A program made the translations under genes and the position numbers. Of a stretch of 20,393 nt of DNA, positions 7,183-14,209 are shown one piece after another (position 1 is the stretch's first letter; each line of letters opens with the position of its first letter). Source of the stretch: CAYLMG01 sp964464635 (lineage in GTDB: Bacteria > Planctomycetota > Phycisphaerae > Sedimentisphaerales > Anaerobacaceae); contig CAYXGT010000054.1 in the NCBI GenBank assembly GCA_964464635.1, forward strand, positions 1-20,393. The letters are read 5' to 3'. The notes under the pieces were generated by a model, which was not told the DNA's origin, did not search any database, and saw nothing but the letters and a program-made list of their open reading frames with translations.

Positions 7183-8541
7183 TTATTCAAACTTTATCCA
7201 ATCGATCTCAACGGTTTTTGTGTCTTTAAGTATCACAACCAAGTCATGGATGCCAGAAGGACTTTCTGAGAGGGTTGAATTGACCACGCTCCAATCCGTA
7301 TTGTCCGGAATATCGACTTGAGCGAGCAAAGGTCCATCAATCGCATCGATTCGGATATCGATAACGCCTCCTGTTGGGCAGGAGGTTGTAATCTTGACCG
7401 AGCTCAACTTCTCTTGACCAAAATCGACCTTGTTATATCGAACCCAGGCATCCCGGGCCGTCAGGATCGCTTTCCACCCCTTTTGTTTCTGTGCCGGGTC
7501 AAGGAATGCAATGGATACTCCTTCCGGGCTAATGGCGCTGTACCTGTCAATCTGTATTTCGCTGAGAGCATTGGTGATGCCCACTCCACGCAGGGTTGGA
7601 ATGACCTTCTGTATGGTTCCGTCGTCGTTGAAGTATAGATAATCTGCCCTTACGGACCGGTTTTTATCAAAGTCCGGGGATAAATCCTTGTCATGATAAA
7701 ACAAATACCACTGCCCCTTGTATTCAACAATAGAGTGATGATTCGTCCAGCAGCCGCTGGCAGATTCATCCATGATCACTCCCTTCCACTCATAAGGTCC
7801 CATCGGACTGCTGGCGATTGAATATTCAAGTCGTTCCGTTCTGTTCTGTGCATGCGGATAAGTTAAATAATAAATGCCGTTCCGCTCAAACACAAAGGGG
7901 CCTTCAATAAGTCCCTTTTGGGGAAGATTTCCAATTACCTGCGGCACAGAATCGAGTTCCAGCATATTATCTTTCAGCTTAGCCACAAATATTCTATTCA
8001 TTGAAGAGTATAAATAGGCGCTTCCGTCTTTATCAATAAAAACACATGGATCTATTCCATTCATACCTTCGATTGGTTTAGTCTCCGGTTTAAAAGGACC
8101 ATAGGGTTTTTCTGATACGGCAACCCCGATTCTGCGCCCTGTGGGAAAATAGAAATAGTATTTTCCGTTTTTGAAAACGCAGTCCGGCGCCCACATATTA
8201 TATGATTTTCGTCTAAGCCATGGAACGTCGGTCTGAGTCAAAATGATTCCATGATCCGTCCAGTCCGTAAGATTCTCGGATGAAAAAACATGGTAGTCTT
8301 CCATGCAGAACCAGTTGGGCCGCACACCGCTGCCCGGACTGGCAGGAATATCATGAGAAGGGTAAACATAAATTCTGCCTTCAAATACTCTTGCAGTTGG
8401 ATCGGCTGTAAACTGATCAAGAATCAGGGGGTTTTGGGCCAGTCCACGATTATTGCCAAATAGAAAGAGCGCACTGAGGATTAGTAAGTAATAGCTAAAT
8501 CGATTCATCCGGGATTTCCCATTGACACTCTTAAATAACAT
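7183..8541 (-). CDS. GH43 arabinofuranosidase/xylosidase with C-terminal CBM6
   Basis: Inverting five-bladed propeller enzyme expected to remove arabinose or xylose from arabinoxylan, exported from the cytoplasm. 452 residues from the ATG that has GGAG six bases upstream. An earlier in-frame ATG at 8577 lacks a ribosome site. The signal peptide (NRFSYYLLILSALFLFGN, cleaved near GLAQ) follows an extra 11-residue leader. The catalytic triad is visible: base Asp48 in FTADPTARVF, modulator Asp164 in NGIDPCVFID, and acid Glu213 in GLIEGPFVFE. WTNHHSIVEY carries the usual conserved His. Residues about 325-452 look like a CBM6 sandwich, ending TVEIDWIKFE. The pairing GH43-CBM6 is typical of arabinoxylan arabinofuranohydrolases. 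Its upstream region is an IS200 relic, and the gene is rather AT-rich. Confidence 0.9.
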   Translation of the reverse strand: MLFKSVNGKSRMNRFSYYLLILSALFLFGNNRGLAQNPLILDQFTADPTARVFEGRIYVYPSHDIPASPGSGVRPNWFCMEDYHVFSSENLTDWTDHGIILTQTDVPWLRRKSYNMWAPDCVFKNGKYYFYFPTGRRIGVAVSEKPYGPFKPETKPIEGMNGIDPCVFIDKDGSAYLYSSMNRIFVAKLKDNMLELDSVPQVIGNLPQKGLIEGPFVFERNGIYYLTYPHAQNRTERLEYSIASSPMGPYEWKGVIMDESASGCWTNHHSIVEYKGQWYLFYHDKDLSPDFDKNRSVRADYLYFNDDGTIQKVIPTLRGVGITNALSEIQIDRYSAISPEGVSIAFLDPAQKQKGWKAILTARDAWVRYNKVDFGQEKLSSVKITTSCPTGGVIDIRIDAIDGPLLAQVDIPDNTDWSVVNSTLSESPSGIHDLVVILKDTKTVEIDWIKFE

Positions 8542-8547
8542 AATTTT

Positions 8548-8551
8548 CTCC
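8548..8551 (-). promoter_or_regulatory. Shine-Dalgarno of the GH43 gene
   Basis: GGAG six bases before the ATG at 8541 decides this start over the ATG at 8577. It seems to lie within or at the edge of decayed tnpA sequence, as the overlapping codons read like the GKI--LGE part of IS200 TnpA. Confidence 0.55.
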
Positions 8552-8578
8552 AAATAGATTGATCTTACCGAAATCATC

Positions 8579-8647
8579 CTTGGGGATAAATACTCTATGG
8601 TACTTTCAATCCCAACGGGAATGTGTTAAAATCTTGTATACACTCAT
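8579..8647 (-). pseudogene. tnpA: IS200/IS605 TnpA (Y1 transposase) N-terminal relic
   Basis: The minus strand opens MSVYKILTHSRWD, then TGA, then KYHRVFIPK. This is the classic start of IS200-type TnpA (M--Y--L-HS-WDCKYHVVFIPK), with the Cys codon TGT changed to the stop TGA. After PK the match fades, though GKINLFGE may be a degraded continuation running to the GH43 ribosome site. The catalytic HUH and Tyr are absent. A strong ribosome site (AAGGAG) precedes the ATG, as in living copies. Confidence 0.75.
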
Positions 8648-8650
8648 TTT

Positions 8651-8700
8651 ATTTCTCCTTAGCTGAATCCTCAACCGTCAAGCCAAGGAGAAGTATTATA
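8651..8700 (-). mobile_element. IS200-like left end with sub-terminal hairpin
   Basis: The minus-strand arms CTCCTTGGCT (8681-8690) and AGCTAAGGAG (8655-8664) pair over ten positions with one G-T mismatch and a 16-base loop. The tnpA ribosome site AAGGAG lies in the second arm. This arrangement is known in IS200, where the left-end structure hides the transposase ribosome site. It directly precedes the TnpA relic. No right end was found. Confidence 0.65.
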
Positions 8701-8752
8701 CCCATTTATCACGTAATCCGAGGGTCAAACCGGTGGTTTATCTATTTCTGAA

Positions 8753-10840
8753 TTATTTGTTATCCTGTACGACTTTAATCACGGCGTCAAAACACTGTTT
8801 GGGCTGATAGTCTCTGTCAAAAAGCAGCGGAGAGCCTCCGATCCATGAAGTTCTATCGTAAACACCCCAAAAGGTGACACGTGAAATATCCTTCTTGTGC
8901 TTAAGGAACACTGAAAAAAGCTCGGCGTACTTCTCAGCGAGCCTTTGTTGTGTCTGCTCACTTTCAGCATTCGCATCGGACGTGCCTTCTCTATTAATTC
9001 TGCTGATATCCGCCCCTCTGTAACCTCGTGTCCGCGTCCGGACATCCAGTTCAGTAACCATGACCTTGACACCAGTAGCAGCCAGAGTCGTGATGGCGTA
9101 CTCAAGAGCCTCAACGGTAGGGTACGACAGCCCGGCGTGCAGTTGGATGCCCACACCGTCGATGCGAAGTCCCTTGGACTGGAGAAGTTTGACAATCTTG
9201 ACCGCCCCATCGCACTTTGACCTTGACGTATCAAGACTGTAGTCGTTGTAGTATAATTCTGCATTTGGATCCGCCTCATGAGCATATTCGAAAGCTTTAA
9301 CAATGTGATCGTATTGTTGTTCCGGCTTACCTTCGCCGATGATTCTAGCCCATTGGGTATGGCGTACTGTTCCGTTATCATTCAGGGCCTCGTTCGCGAC
9401 ATCCCAGCCTTTGACGCGGCCTTTATAACGGCCAACGACAGTTGTAATGTGTTCTTTCATTCTGGCCAGCAGCTCATCACGGGTCACTGCATTTCCCGAA
9501 TCATCCTGAAACACTGACCGCGGAGTCTGGCCGTGCCAAACGAGGGTATGACCAATAGGAAACATATTATTTTTCTCGCAGAATTCTATGAAATTGTCCG
9601 CCGCTTCCCAGGTGTATTGCCCCAGCCGAGGGTGGACGCTCTGCCACTTCATATCATTCTCAGATGTAGCGGTATTGAAGTGCTTGATGGCAATCTCTGC
9701 TGCATTTGGATCTCGGCCCGTGACAACATTTCGGTTATAAGCACCCCCAATAAGAAAATATTTTTTATATACGTCTTTCAGCGCGGATTTATCCTGACTG
9801 TCCGCGGGCGCGGAGTCTGTCGCAGTTGTCTGCGGAATTATTTCAATTGCGTTGATCGCCGGGTTTTCGATCTGGGTCGTGAAAACAATGCGGAATTCTC
9901 CGTTGGTCACTTCCACGGGAACCGTCTCAATATAGGCGCGTTCGGGGCCGCCTGCCTTTGCCCAAATGTCGAAATCCTTGAACTCGTGCCCCTGCACATT
10001 GAAAGAAAAAACACGCTCGCCGGGATCGTAAATGCCCTCGAATGTCTCCGCAAAGTAGAGCTTCGCGATATACCTGCCATTGGGAATTTTGCAGGAAAAA
10101 GAGTCCATCGCATAATGCTCGCTCAAAAACAGCTCCGGATCCCTGGTTCCGTCGATATCCATTTCCGGATCGCGGTCAATCGTGGCACCACCCTCGAAAT
10201 CCTGATCCGCCTGCCAGACGTTGCCGTTCGAATCCGTAAATGGCTCGTACGCGCCGGCCTTAATCCGGACAATCGCCTCGGAAGGCGCGCTTACCTCGGC
10301 AGGTTGCGGAATTATTTCAATTGCGTTGATCGCCGGGTTTTCGATCTGGGTCGTGAAAACAATGCGGAATTCTCCGTTGGTCACTTCCACGGGAACCGTC
10401 TCAATATAGGCGCGTTCGGGGCCGCCTGCCTTTGCCCAAATGTCGAAATCCTTGAACTCGTGCCCCTGCACATTGAAAGAAAAAACACGCTCGCCGGGAT
10501 CGTAAATGCCCTCGAATGTCTCCGCAAAGTAGAGCTTCGCGATATACCTGCCATTGGGAATTTTGCAGGAAAAAGAGTCCATCGCATAATGCTCGCTCAA
10601 AAACAGCTCCGGATCCCTGGTTCCGTCGATCTCCATTTCCGGATAGCGGTCAATCGTGGCACCCCCCTCGAAACCCTGATCCGCCTGCCACACGTTGCCG
10701 TTCGAGTCCGTGAATGGTTCGTACGCTCCGGCCTTAATCCGGACAATCGCTGCGGAAGACTCGGAGGCTGCCGCACTTGCGGCAAACCATAATACTGTTG
10801 AAAGCAGAAAGATTACACAGAATAGTTTTTTGTTTTTCAT
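8753..10840 (-). CDS. GH10 endo-beta-1,4-xylanase with two N-terminal malectin (CBM57-like) domains
   Basis: Retaining endoxylanase cutting the xylan backbone. 695 residues from the ATG at 10840, which has GGAG six bases upstream; an ATG 54 bases earlier has no ribosome site. Signal peptide 1-26 (KLFCVIFLLSTVLWFAASAAA). Two malectin-like domains follow at about 31-177 and 189-335, each beginning IVRIKAGAYEPFTDSNGNVW and including NGRYIAKLYFAE. They are nearly identical in protein and DNA. A short Ser/Asp/Ala linker leads to GH10 (about 353-695). Acid/base Glu484 lies in GWDVANEAL and nucleophile Glu597 in MVTELDVR; FNTATSENDMKW and HTLVWHGQTP are also typical. Malectin domains bind carbohydrate in known proteins, so they probably anchor the enzyme to its substrate. 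The gene sits between GH43 and GH2. Confidence 0.95.
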   Translation of the reverse strand: MKNKKLFCVIFLLSTVLWFAASAAASESSAAIVRIKAGAYEPFTDSNGNVWQADQGFEGGATIDRYPEMEIDGTRDPELFLSEHYAMDSFSCKIPNGRYIAKLYFAETFEGIYDPGERVFSFNVQGHEFKDFDIWAKAGGPERAYIETVPVEVTNGEFRIVFTTQIENPAINAIEIIPQPAEVSAPSEAIVRIKAGAYEPFTDSNGNVWQADQDFEGGATIDRDPEMDIDGTRDPELFLSEHYAMDSFSCKIPNGRYIAKLYFAETFEGIYDPGERVFSFNVQGHEFKDFDIWAKAGGPERAYIETVPVEVTNGEFRIVFTTQIENPAINAIEIIPQTTATDSAPADSQDKSALKDVYKKYFLIGGAYNRNVVTGRDPNAAEIAIKHFNTATSENDMKWQSVHPRLGQYTWEAADNFIEFCEKNNMFPIGHTLVWHGQTPRSVFQDDSGNAVTRDELLARMKEHITTVVGRYKGRVKGWDVANEALNDNGTVRHTQWARIIGEGKPEQQYDHIVKAFEYAHEADPNAELYYNDYSLDTSRSKCDGAVKIVKLLQSKGLRIDGVGIQLHAGLSYPTVEALEYAITTLAATGVKVMVTELDVRTRTRGYRGADISRINREGTSDANAESEQTQQRLAEKYAELFSVFLKHKKDISRVTFWGVYDRTSWIGGSPLLFDRDYQPKQCFDAVIKVVQDNK
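9831..10276 (-). repeat. Tandem malectin repeat, copy 2 (second in the protein)
   Basis: 446 bases repeated at 10305-10750 with a period of 474. By eye the first about 310 bases (9831-10140) are identical to the other copy. About nine substitutions all fall in 10150-10255. Confidence 0.9.
10305..10750 (-). repeat. Tandem malectin repeat, copy 1 (first in the protein)
   Basis: Direct repeat of 9831-10276, separated from it by 28 bases that encode a short linker. Protein differences are few, for example QGFEGG/QDFEGG and DRYPEMEID/DRDPEMDID. Confidence 0.9.
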
Positions 10841-10846
10841 AACCAT

Positions 10847-10852
10847 CTCCTT
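10847..10852 (-). promoter_or_regulatory. Shine-Dalgarno of the GH10 gene (decides the start)
   Basis: AAGGAG preceded by a run of nine A residues and followed six bases later by ATG. It sets the start at 10840, directly before the signal peptide. Confidence 0.75.
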
Positions 10853-10956
10853 TTTTTTTATTCGCAAAGCAATTATTTTAACTCGTATCGACATTATTTG
10901 CTACGAAAAAATCAGGAATTTTATTAAAATCATCATTAACGGTATAGAAATAAGGC

Positions 10957-13551
10957 TCATTGAGCTGACAAACTGCCGATCGCTTCAATTTCTGCAAGCT
11001 CGGCTGGTTTTGCGCCCGGTTTTCCGAAAAACATTACACGCAGAAAACGTCCGGGCACACTGTTCATACCAGACAGCATTTGCGTTTTTTCCCTGATCAC
11101 ACTTTGGGTTTGATCGGAAATCGATTTCCAACTGTCGTTGCCGTCTTCGGAGATTTCGACACGATAATGTCGGTTGCCTTCAGACGGAAATATAAGCTTC
11201 ACACTGCTAATAGTCACGATGCGTTCCAAATCGACGCACAGCCATGTGTTCGTGTCATTGGCATCGGCTTGCCAGAATGTGGCGGCATTGCCGTCGTTGG
11301 CAAAACGTCCGCTATGGCCGGCCGTTTCGCTGCTGACGCGAGTCGGATTTGCCTGGCCGAATGTCATAATTGAACTGTTGCTCGCCATTCCTGTGAAACG
11401 TACATAAGGACGAGGTTTGACAGACGGCGTTTTACCAGCAACAAATTTTGGTTCGCCGCGCGAAGTGATTTGAATTGTCGCATCTTTCAGTCCGGGTGAC
11501 GTAGCATGTATTACCGTTTTGCCGGCATAGTAAGACCGGAATTCCATCGCGGCCTGACCGTCGCGAATCGTAATGTCCGAGTCCGGTGCAAAGGTGATGC
11601 TCGGGCCGGTCGGAAATTCACCGGGCCCGGATTCGATGGCGAGGGTCACAGGCGAACAGTTGTTGAGCGCGTTGCCGTCTTTGTCCACCACAGTGACGAT
11701 GATTTGTGCATCGTCTGTGCCGTCCACTGAATTCAGTGTGGTTTTGTCCGCGGTCAATTTCAGCGCGGCGGGAATGCCGTCGACTGGCCAAGTTGGCGGC
11801 GGAATGTGCAAATATTCGTTGCGATACCAATACCATTGCCGTTTCGGCAGCCTGAAATAATCCACCAGGCCCATAGAGCCGAAGCGCCTGCCGGCGATGC
11901 TGCCGTGATCGAAACCACACCAAATCGCTTCGCCGCTGCGCCACGGCAGACGCCAGGAACCAGAGACGTTTCGATCTGTACCGGGCGTGCCCGGCAAATC
12001 GCCCCAGCCCGGCTCATATTTTCCGGGACGATCCGCCATAGTGGAACCGTATTCACTCACGACGCTCGGAATTCCCGGATTCACAAACAGGCGAGCGCCA
12101 TCGCCGTTGTAGCCCGCCACATCGCCGAGCTTGTCAATATCGCCGCGCTGACAGCCACCGATAGCCGCCGGCCGCGTCGGTTCAAGTTCGTGCGAGTAGG
12201 CGACCAGTTCCTTCAGGAATGATTGCACTTTGGGCATCACGGACCTATCGCTGAAGAAGACTTCGTTGTCCATGCTCCAAACAATAATACTCGGATGATT
12301 GCGATGGATGCGAATCATGTCCCGCAGACTGGCCTTAACGCTCGCTTCAAATTCGGCCTCGTCCGCCGGGTCCGTCGGATACGCGCTCGAAGCCCACGGG
12401 CTTCTGAAACCGGCGGTGCCCCAGAAACAGTTTTCCGACCAGAACAACATTCCCATTTCATCGCACGCCCTGGAAAACGCGGGCGCGTGCGGGTAGTGCG
12501 AGCCGCGAATGAAATCGAATCCGACGTCCTTCATCATCTTCACATCGCGGAAAAATCCGCTGTCGGCCACCGCGTCACCCCAGCCGGCGTGGTCCTGATG
12601 CACATTCGCGCCTTTGAAATACAAGTGCTCGCCATTTAGGAAAAATCCCTGGTCGGCGGTGAACTTGAACCATCGAAAACCGAGCGGCGAGGTGTAATCG
12701 TCCACCGGCTTGCCGCCGTCCAGCACTACGGTTTTCACCGAATATAAATTTGGATGTTCCGGTGACCATAGATTTGGATTGGCAACCGGTTCGCTGGTTT
12801 GTTCAAAAACATCGGTCGCACCTGCCGCGATGGTTTGCGTGGATTCCATTTGAGCGACTGTATTTCCTTTCGCGTCCACAACATAGGTTTTCACGGTGAC
12901 CGATTTCGCCTCGCCGGAGTCGTTCACCACTTCGGTCTTCACATTCACTGTGGCGGATTCCTTCGACACCTGCGGCGTGGTAACGAACGTGCCATACCAG
13001 GCAACGTGCACCGGGGCGGTAACGACGAGTCGTACGTTGCGATAAATACCGCCGGAAAAAACGTGCTCGCCGGCGCGCGGCGCCAGGCGCGGATTCCAAA
13101 TGTTATTCACGCGAACCGCCACAACATTGTCGCCGGTCTTCACCGCATCGGTGATGTTGAAGGTGAAACCGGTGTAGCCGCCTTTGTGTTCGCCGACGCG
13201 CCGGCCGTTTACGAACACTTCCGCGACTTGAAACACACCGTCGAATTCCAGGTTGATACGCTTGCCTGACCACGTCTCCGGAACATTGAAATGTTTGCGG
13301 TACCAGCCATAGCCGACATAAAATCTATCCGCCGCGAAATACGGCATCGAAAATGAGTGCGGCAGATTCACATTGTCCCACATTGAATCATTGAACACCG
13401 CCGCTTTCGCATCCGGGTAGTCGCCGAGATAGAATGTCCACTCGCGATTGAAGTTAATGGTTTCTCGCAATTCTTCGGATATCGTAGGTGATGAACACGC
13501 GAGAAATATTGCCGACAGAAACAAAATTATGTATGATTTCGCTTTTTTCAT
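10957..13551 (-). CDS. GH2 beta-galactosidase-like enzyme with C-terminal discoidin (F5/8C, CBM32-like) domain
   Basis: Retaining exo-glycosidase; the sequence fits bacterial GH2 beta-galactosidases, but beta-glucuronidase or another specificity cannot be excluded. 864 residues. The N-terminus (SYIILFLSAIFLACSSP) looks like a lipoprotein signal with Cys19, though the box FLAC is not canonical. Domain order: jelly-roll sugar-binding domain (about 30-180; GVFQVAEVFVNG), Ig-like sandwich (about 180-295), TIM barrel (about 295-590) with FIRGSHYPH, acid/base Glu430 in WSMDNEV and nucleophile Glu500 in VVSEYGS. A bacterial Ig-like domain follows (about 605-705; ALKLTADKTTL). A discoidin domain ends the protein (about 735-860; GRFANDGNAATFW). 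The ATG is preceded by GGAGG and lies 15 bases after the stop of the small upstream gene, so the two are probably translated from one message. Confidence 0.9.
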   Translation of the reverse strand: MKKAKSYIILFLSAIFLACSSPTISEELRETINFNREWTFYLGDYPDAKAAVFNDSMWDNVNLPHSFSMPYFAADRFYVGYGWYRKHFNVPETWSGKRINLEFDGVFQVAEVFVNGRRVGEHKGGYTGFTFNITDAVKTGDNVVAVRVNNIWNPRLAPRAGEHVFSGGIYRNVRLVVTAPVHVAWYGTFVTTPQVSKESATVNVKTEVVNDSGEAKSVTVKTYVVDAKGNTVAQMESTQTIAAGATDVFEQTSEPVANPNLWSPEHPNLYSVKTVVLDGGKPVDDYTSPLGFRWFKFTADQGFFLNGEHLYFKGANVHQDHAGWGDAVADSGFFRDVKMMKDVGFDFIRGSHYPHAPAFSRACDEMGMLFWSENCFWGTAGFRSPWASSAYPTDPADEAEFEASVKASLRDMIRIHRNHPSIIVWSMDNEVFFSDRSVMPKVQSFLKELVAYSHELEPTRPAAIGGCQRGDIDKLGDVAGYNGDGARLFVNPGIPSVVSEYGSTMADRPGKYEPGWGDLPGTPGTDRNVSGSWRLPWRSGEAIWCGFDHGSIAGRRFGSMGLVDYFRLPKRQWYWYRNEYLHIPPPTWPVDGIPAALKLTADKTTLNSVDGTDDAQIIVTVVDKDGNALNNCSPVTLAIESGPGEFPTGPSITFAPDSDITIRDGQAAMEFRSYYAGKTVIHATSPGLKDATIQITSRGEPKFVAGKTPSVKPRPYVRFTGMASNSSIMTFGQANPTRVSSETAGHSGRFANDGNAATFWQADANDTNTWLCVDLERIVTISSVKLIFPSEGNRHYRVEISEDGNDSWKSISDQTQSVIREKTQMLSGMNSVPGRFLRVMFFGKPGAKPAELAEIEAIGSLSAQ

Positions 13552-13566
13552 AAGTCCTCCATTTTG

Positions 13567-14085
13567 TTAATTGTGCGCGAACATGCCCAGTGTCACTCCC
13601 TGGAAGCCACCGGCAGTGTCGGTGCTGAGGAAAGAGGATTGGAGTTCCTCACTGAGCTGTGTAAAATCGCCGCTGCCGATCTTATAGAAGAGGCGGGTGC
13701 GGGGGCCGGCGCCTTCGATCTTGAGGTCAATGGACGTGACGTTGTCAGGCAGTTCCTGAGTGGCCAGGACTTTAGGTTGCGCCTGTCCACCGCCACGGCG
13801 GAAGCCGCGGCCGAAACCACCGGCGGATTGTTCGACAGAGATTTCGGTTAGGTGGCCGGAGTCGATTTTGACATTGATGGCGTAGTAATGGCCCTCATTC
13901 TGGAAGGCGGCCAGGCCGGCGATGATAGAATTGAGATATTCTTCGGCCCCCGGCGCAGCGGCGTCTTTGCCGGTGTAAGTGAAAGAGTTGAACTGAATCC
14001 AAGTGGAAGTGTCCGGGGTGTCAGCGGCTATGACAGCCGGGGCCAGTGTAAGCAGCGCCGCATTGACGAGAATTGTCTTAAACAT
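13567..14085 (-). CDS. Small secreted protein resembling a stand-alone GH43 C-terminal (concanavalin-like) domain
   Basis: 172 residues from the ATG with AGGAGT seven bases upstream; a longer reading from 14136 lacks a ribosome site. Residues 1-21 are a signal peptide (MFKTILVNAALLTLAPAVIAA). The mature part resembles only the C-terminal beta sandwich of GH43 beta-xylosidases (GH43_C2-like): IAGLAAFQNEGHYYAINV, a middle strand pair (SIDLKIEGAGPRTRLFYKIG) and the ending TDTAGGFQGVTLGMFAHN, where the family has AGGFTGV-IG-YA. No catalytic propeller or triad is present. An Arg/Gly-rich loop (GGFGRGFRRGGGQAQP) interrupts the sandwich. It could be an independent binding protein, or a shrunken GH43 that kept its signal and tail. 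GH2 follows 15 bases later. The fold assignment is by pattern and moderate in strength. Confidence 0.65.
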   Translation of the reverse strand: MFKTILVNAALLTLAPAVIAADTPDTSTWIQFNSFTYTGKDAAAPGAEEYLNSIIAGLAAFQNEGHYYAINVKIDSGHLTEISVEQSAGGFGRGFRRGGGQAQPKVLATQELPDNVTSIDLKIEGAGPRTRLFYKIGSGDFTQLSEELQSSFLSTDTAGGFQGVTLGMFAHN

Positions 14086-14092
14086 AATGTGG

Positions 14093-14098
14093 ACTCCT
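14093..14098 (-). promoter_or_regulatory. Shine-Dalgarno of the small GH43-tail-like gene
   Basis: AGGAGT seven bases before the ATG at 14085; it fixes the start immediately ahead of the signal peptide and removes the 17-residue extension of the longest frame. Confidence 0.65.
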
Positions 14099-14159
14099 AT
14101 GTAAAAAGGCAAAATATCAGATAATCGACTTTTCATTCATAATCCGTAAACTGTCCGCG

Positions 14160-14196
14160 ATGTCCTGTCCTTTAGGACATTAGTCTCAATCGAGAC
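14160..14196. promoter_or_regulatory. Two adjacent palindromes between GH62 and the small gene
   Basis: TGTCC-TTTA-GGACA (14166-14179), itself flanked by another ATGTCC at 14160-14165, is followed four bases later by GTCTC-AATC-GAGAC (14183-14196). Both are perfect, GC-containing and short-looped. They lie just after the GH62 stop and about 75 bases before the next gene. They may be a transcript-end or processing structure, or paired operator sites. No T-run follows on the minus strand, so a classic terminator is unlikely. Confidence 0.45.
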
Positions 14197-14209
14197 AACC
14201 CTATATTCC

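Noticed and set aside
9831..10750. Possible CRISPR or short repeat array
   Set aside because: Only two long direct copies exist and they encode protein domains.
9533..10792. 419-codon plus-strand frame with internal repeats
   Set aside because: Its repetition simply mirrors the tandem malectin duplication on the minus strand; no ribosome site or family resemblance.
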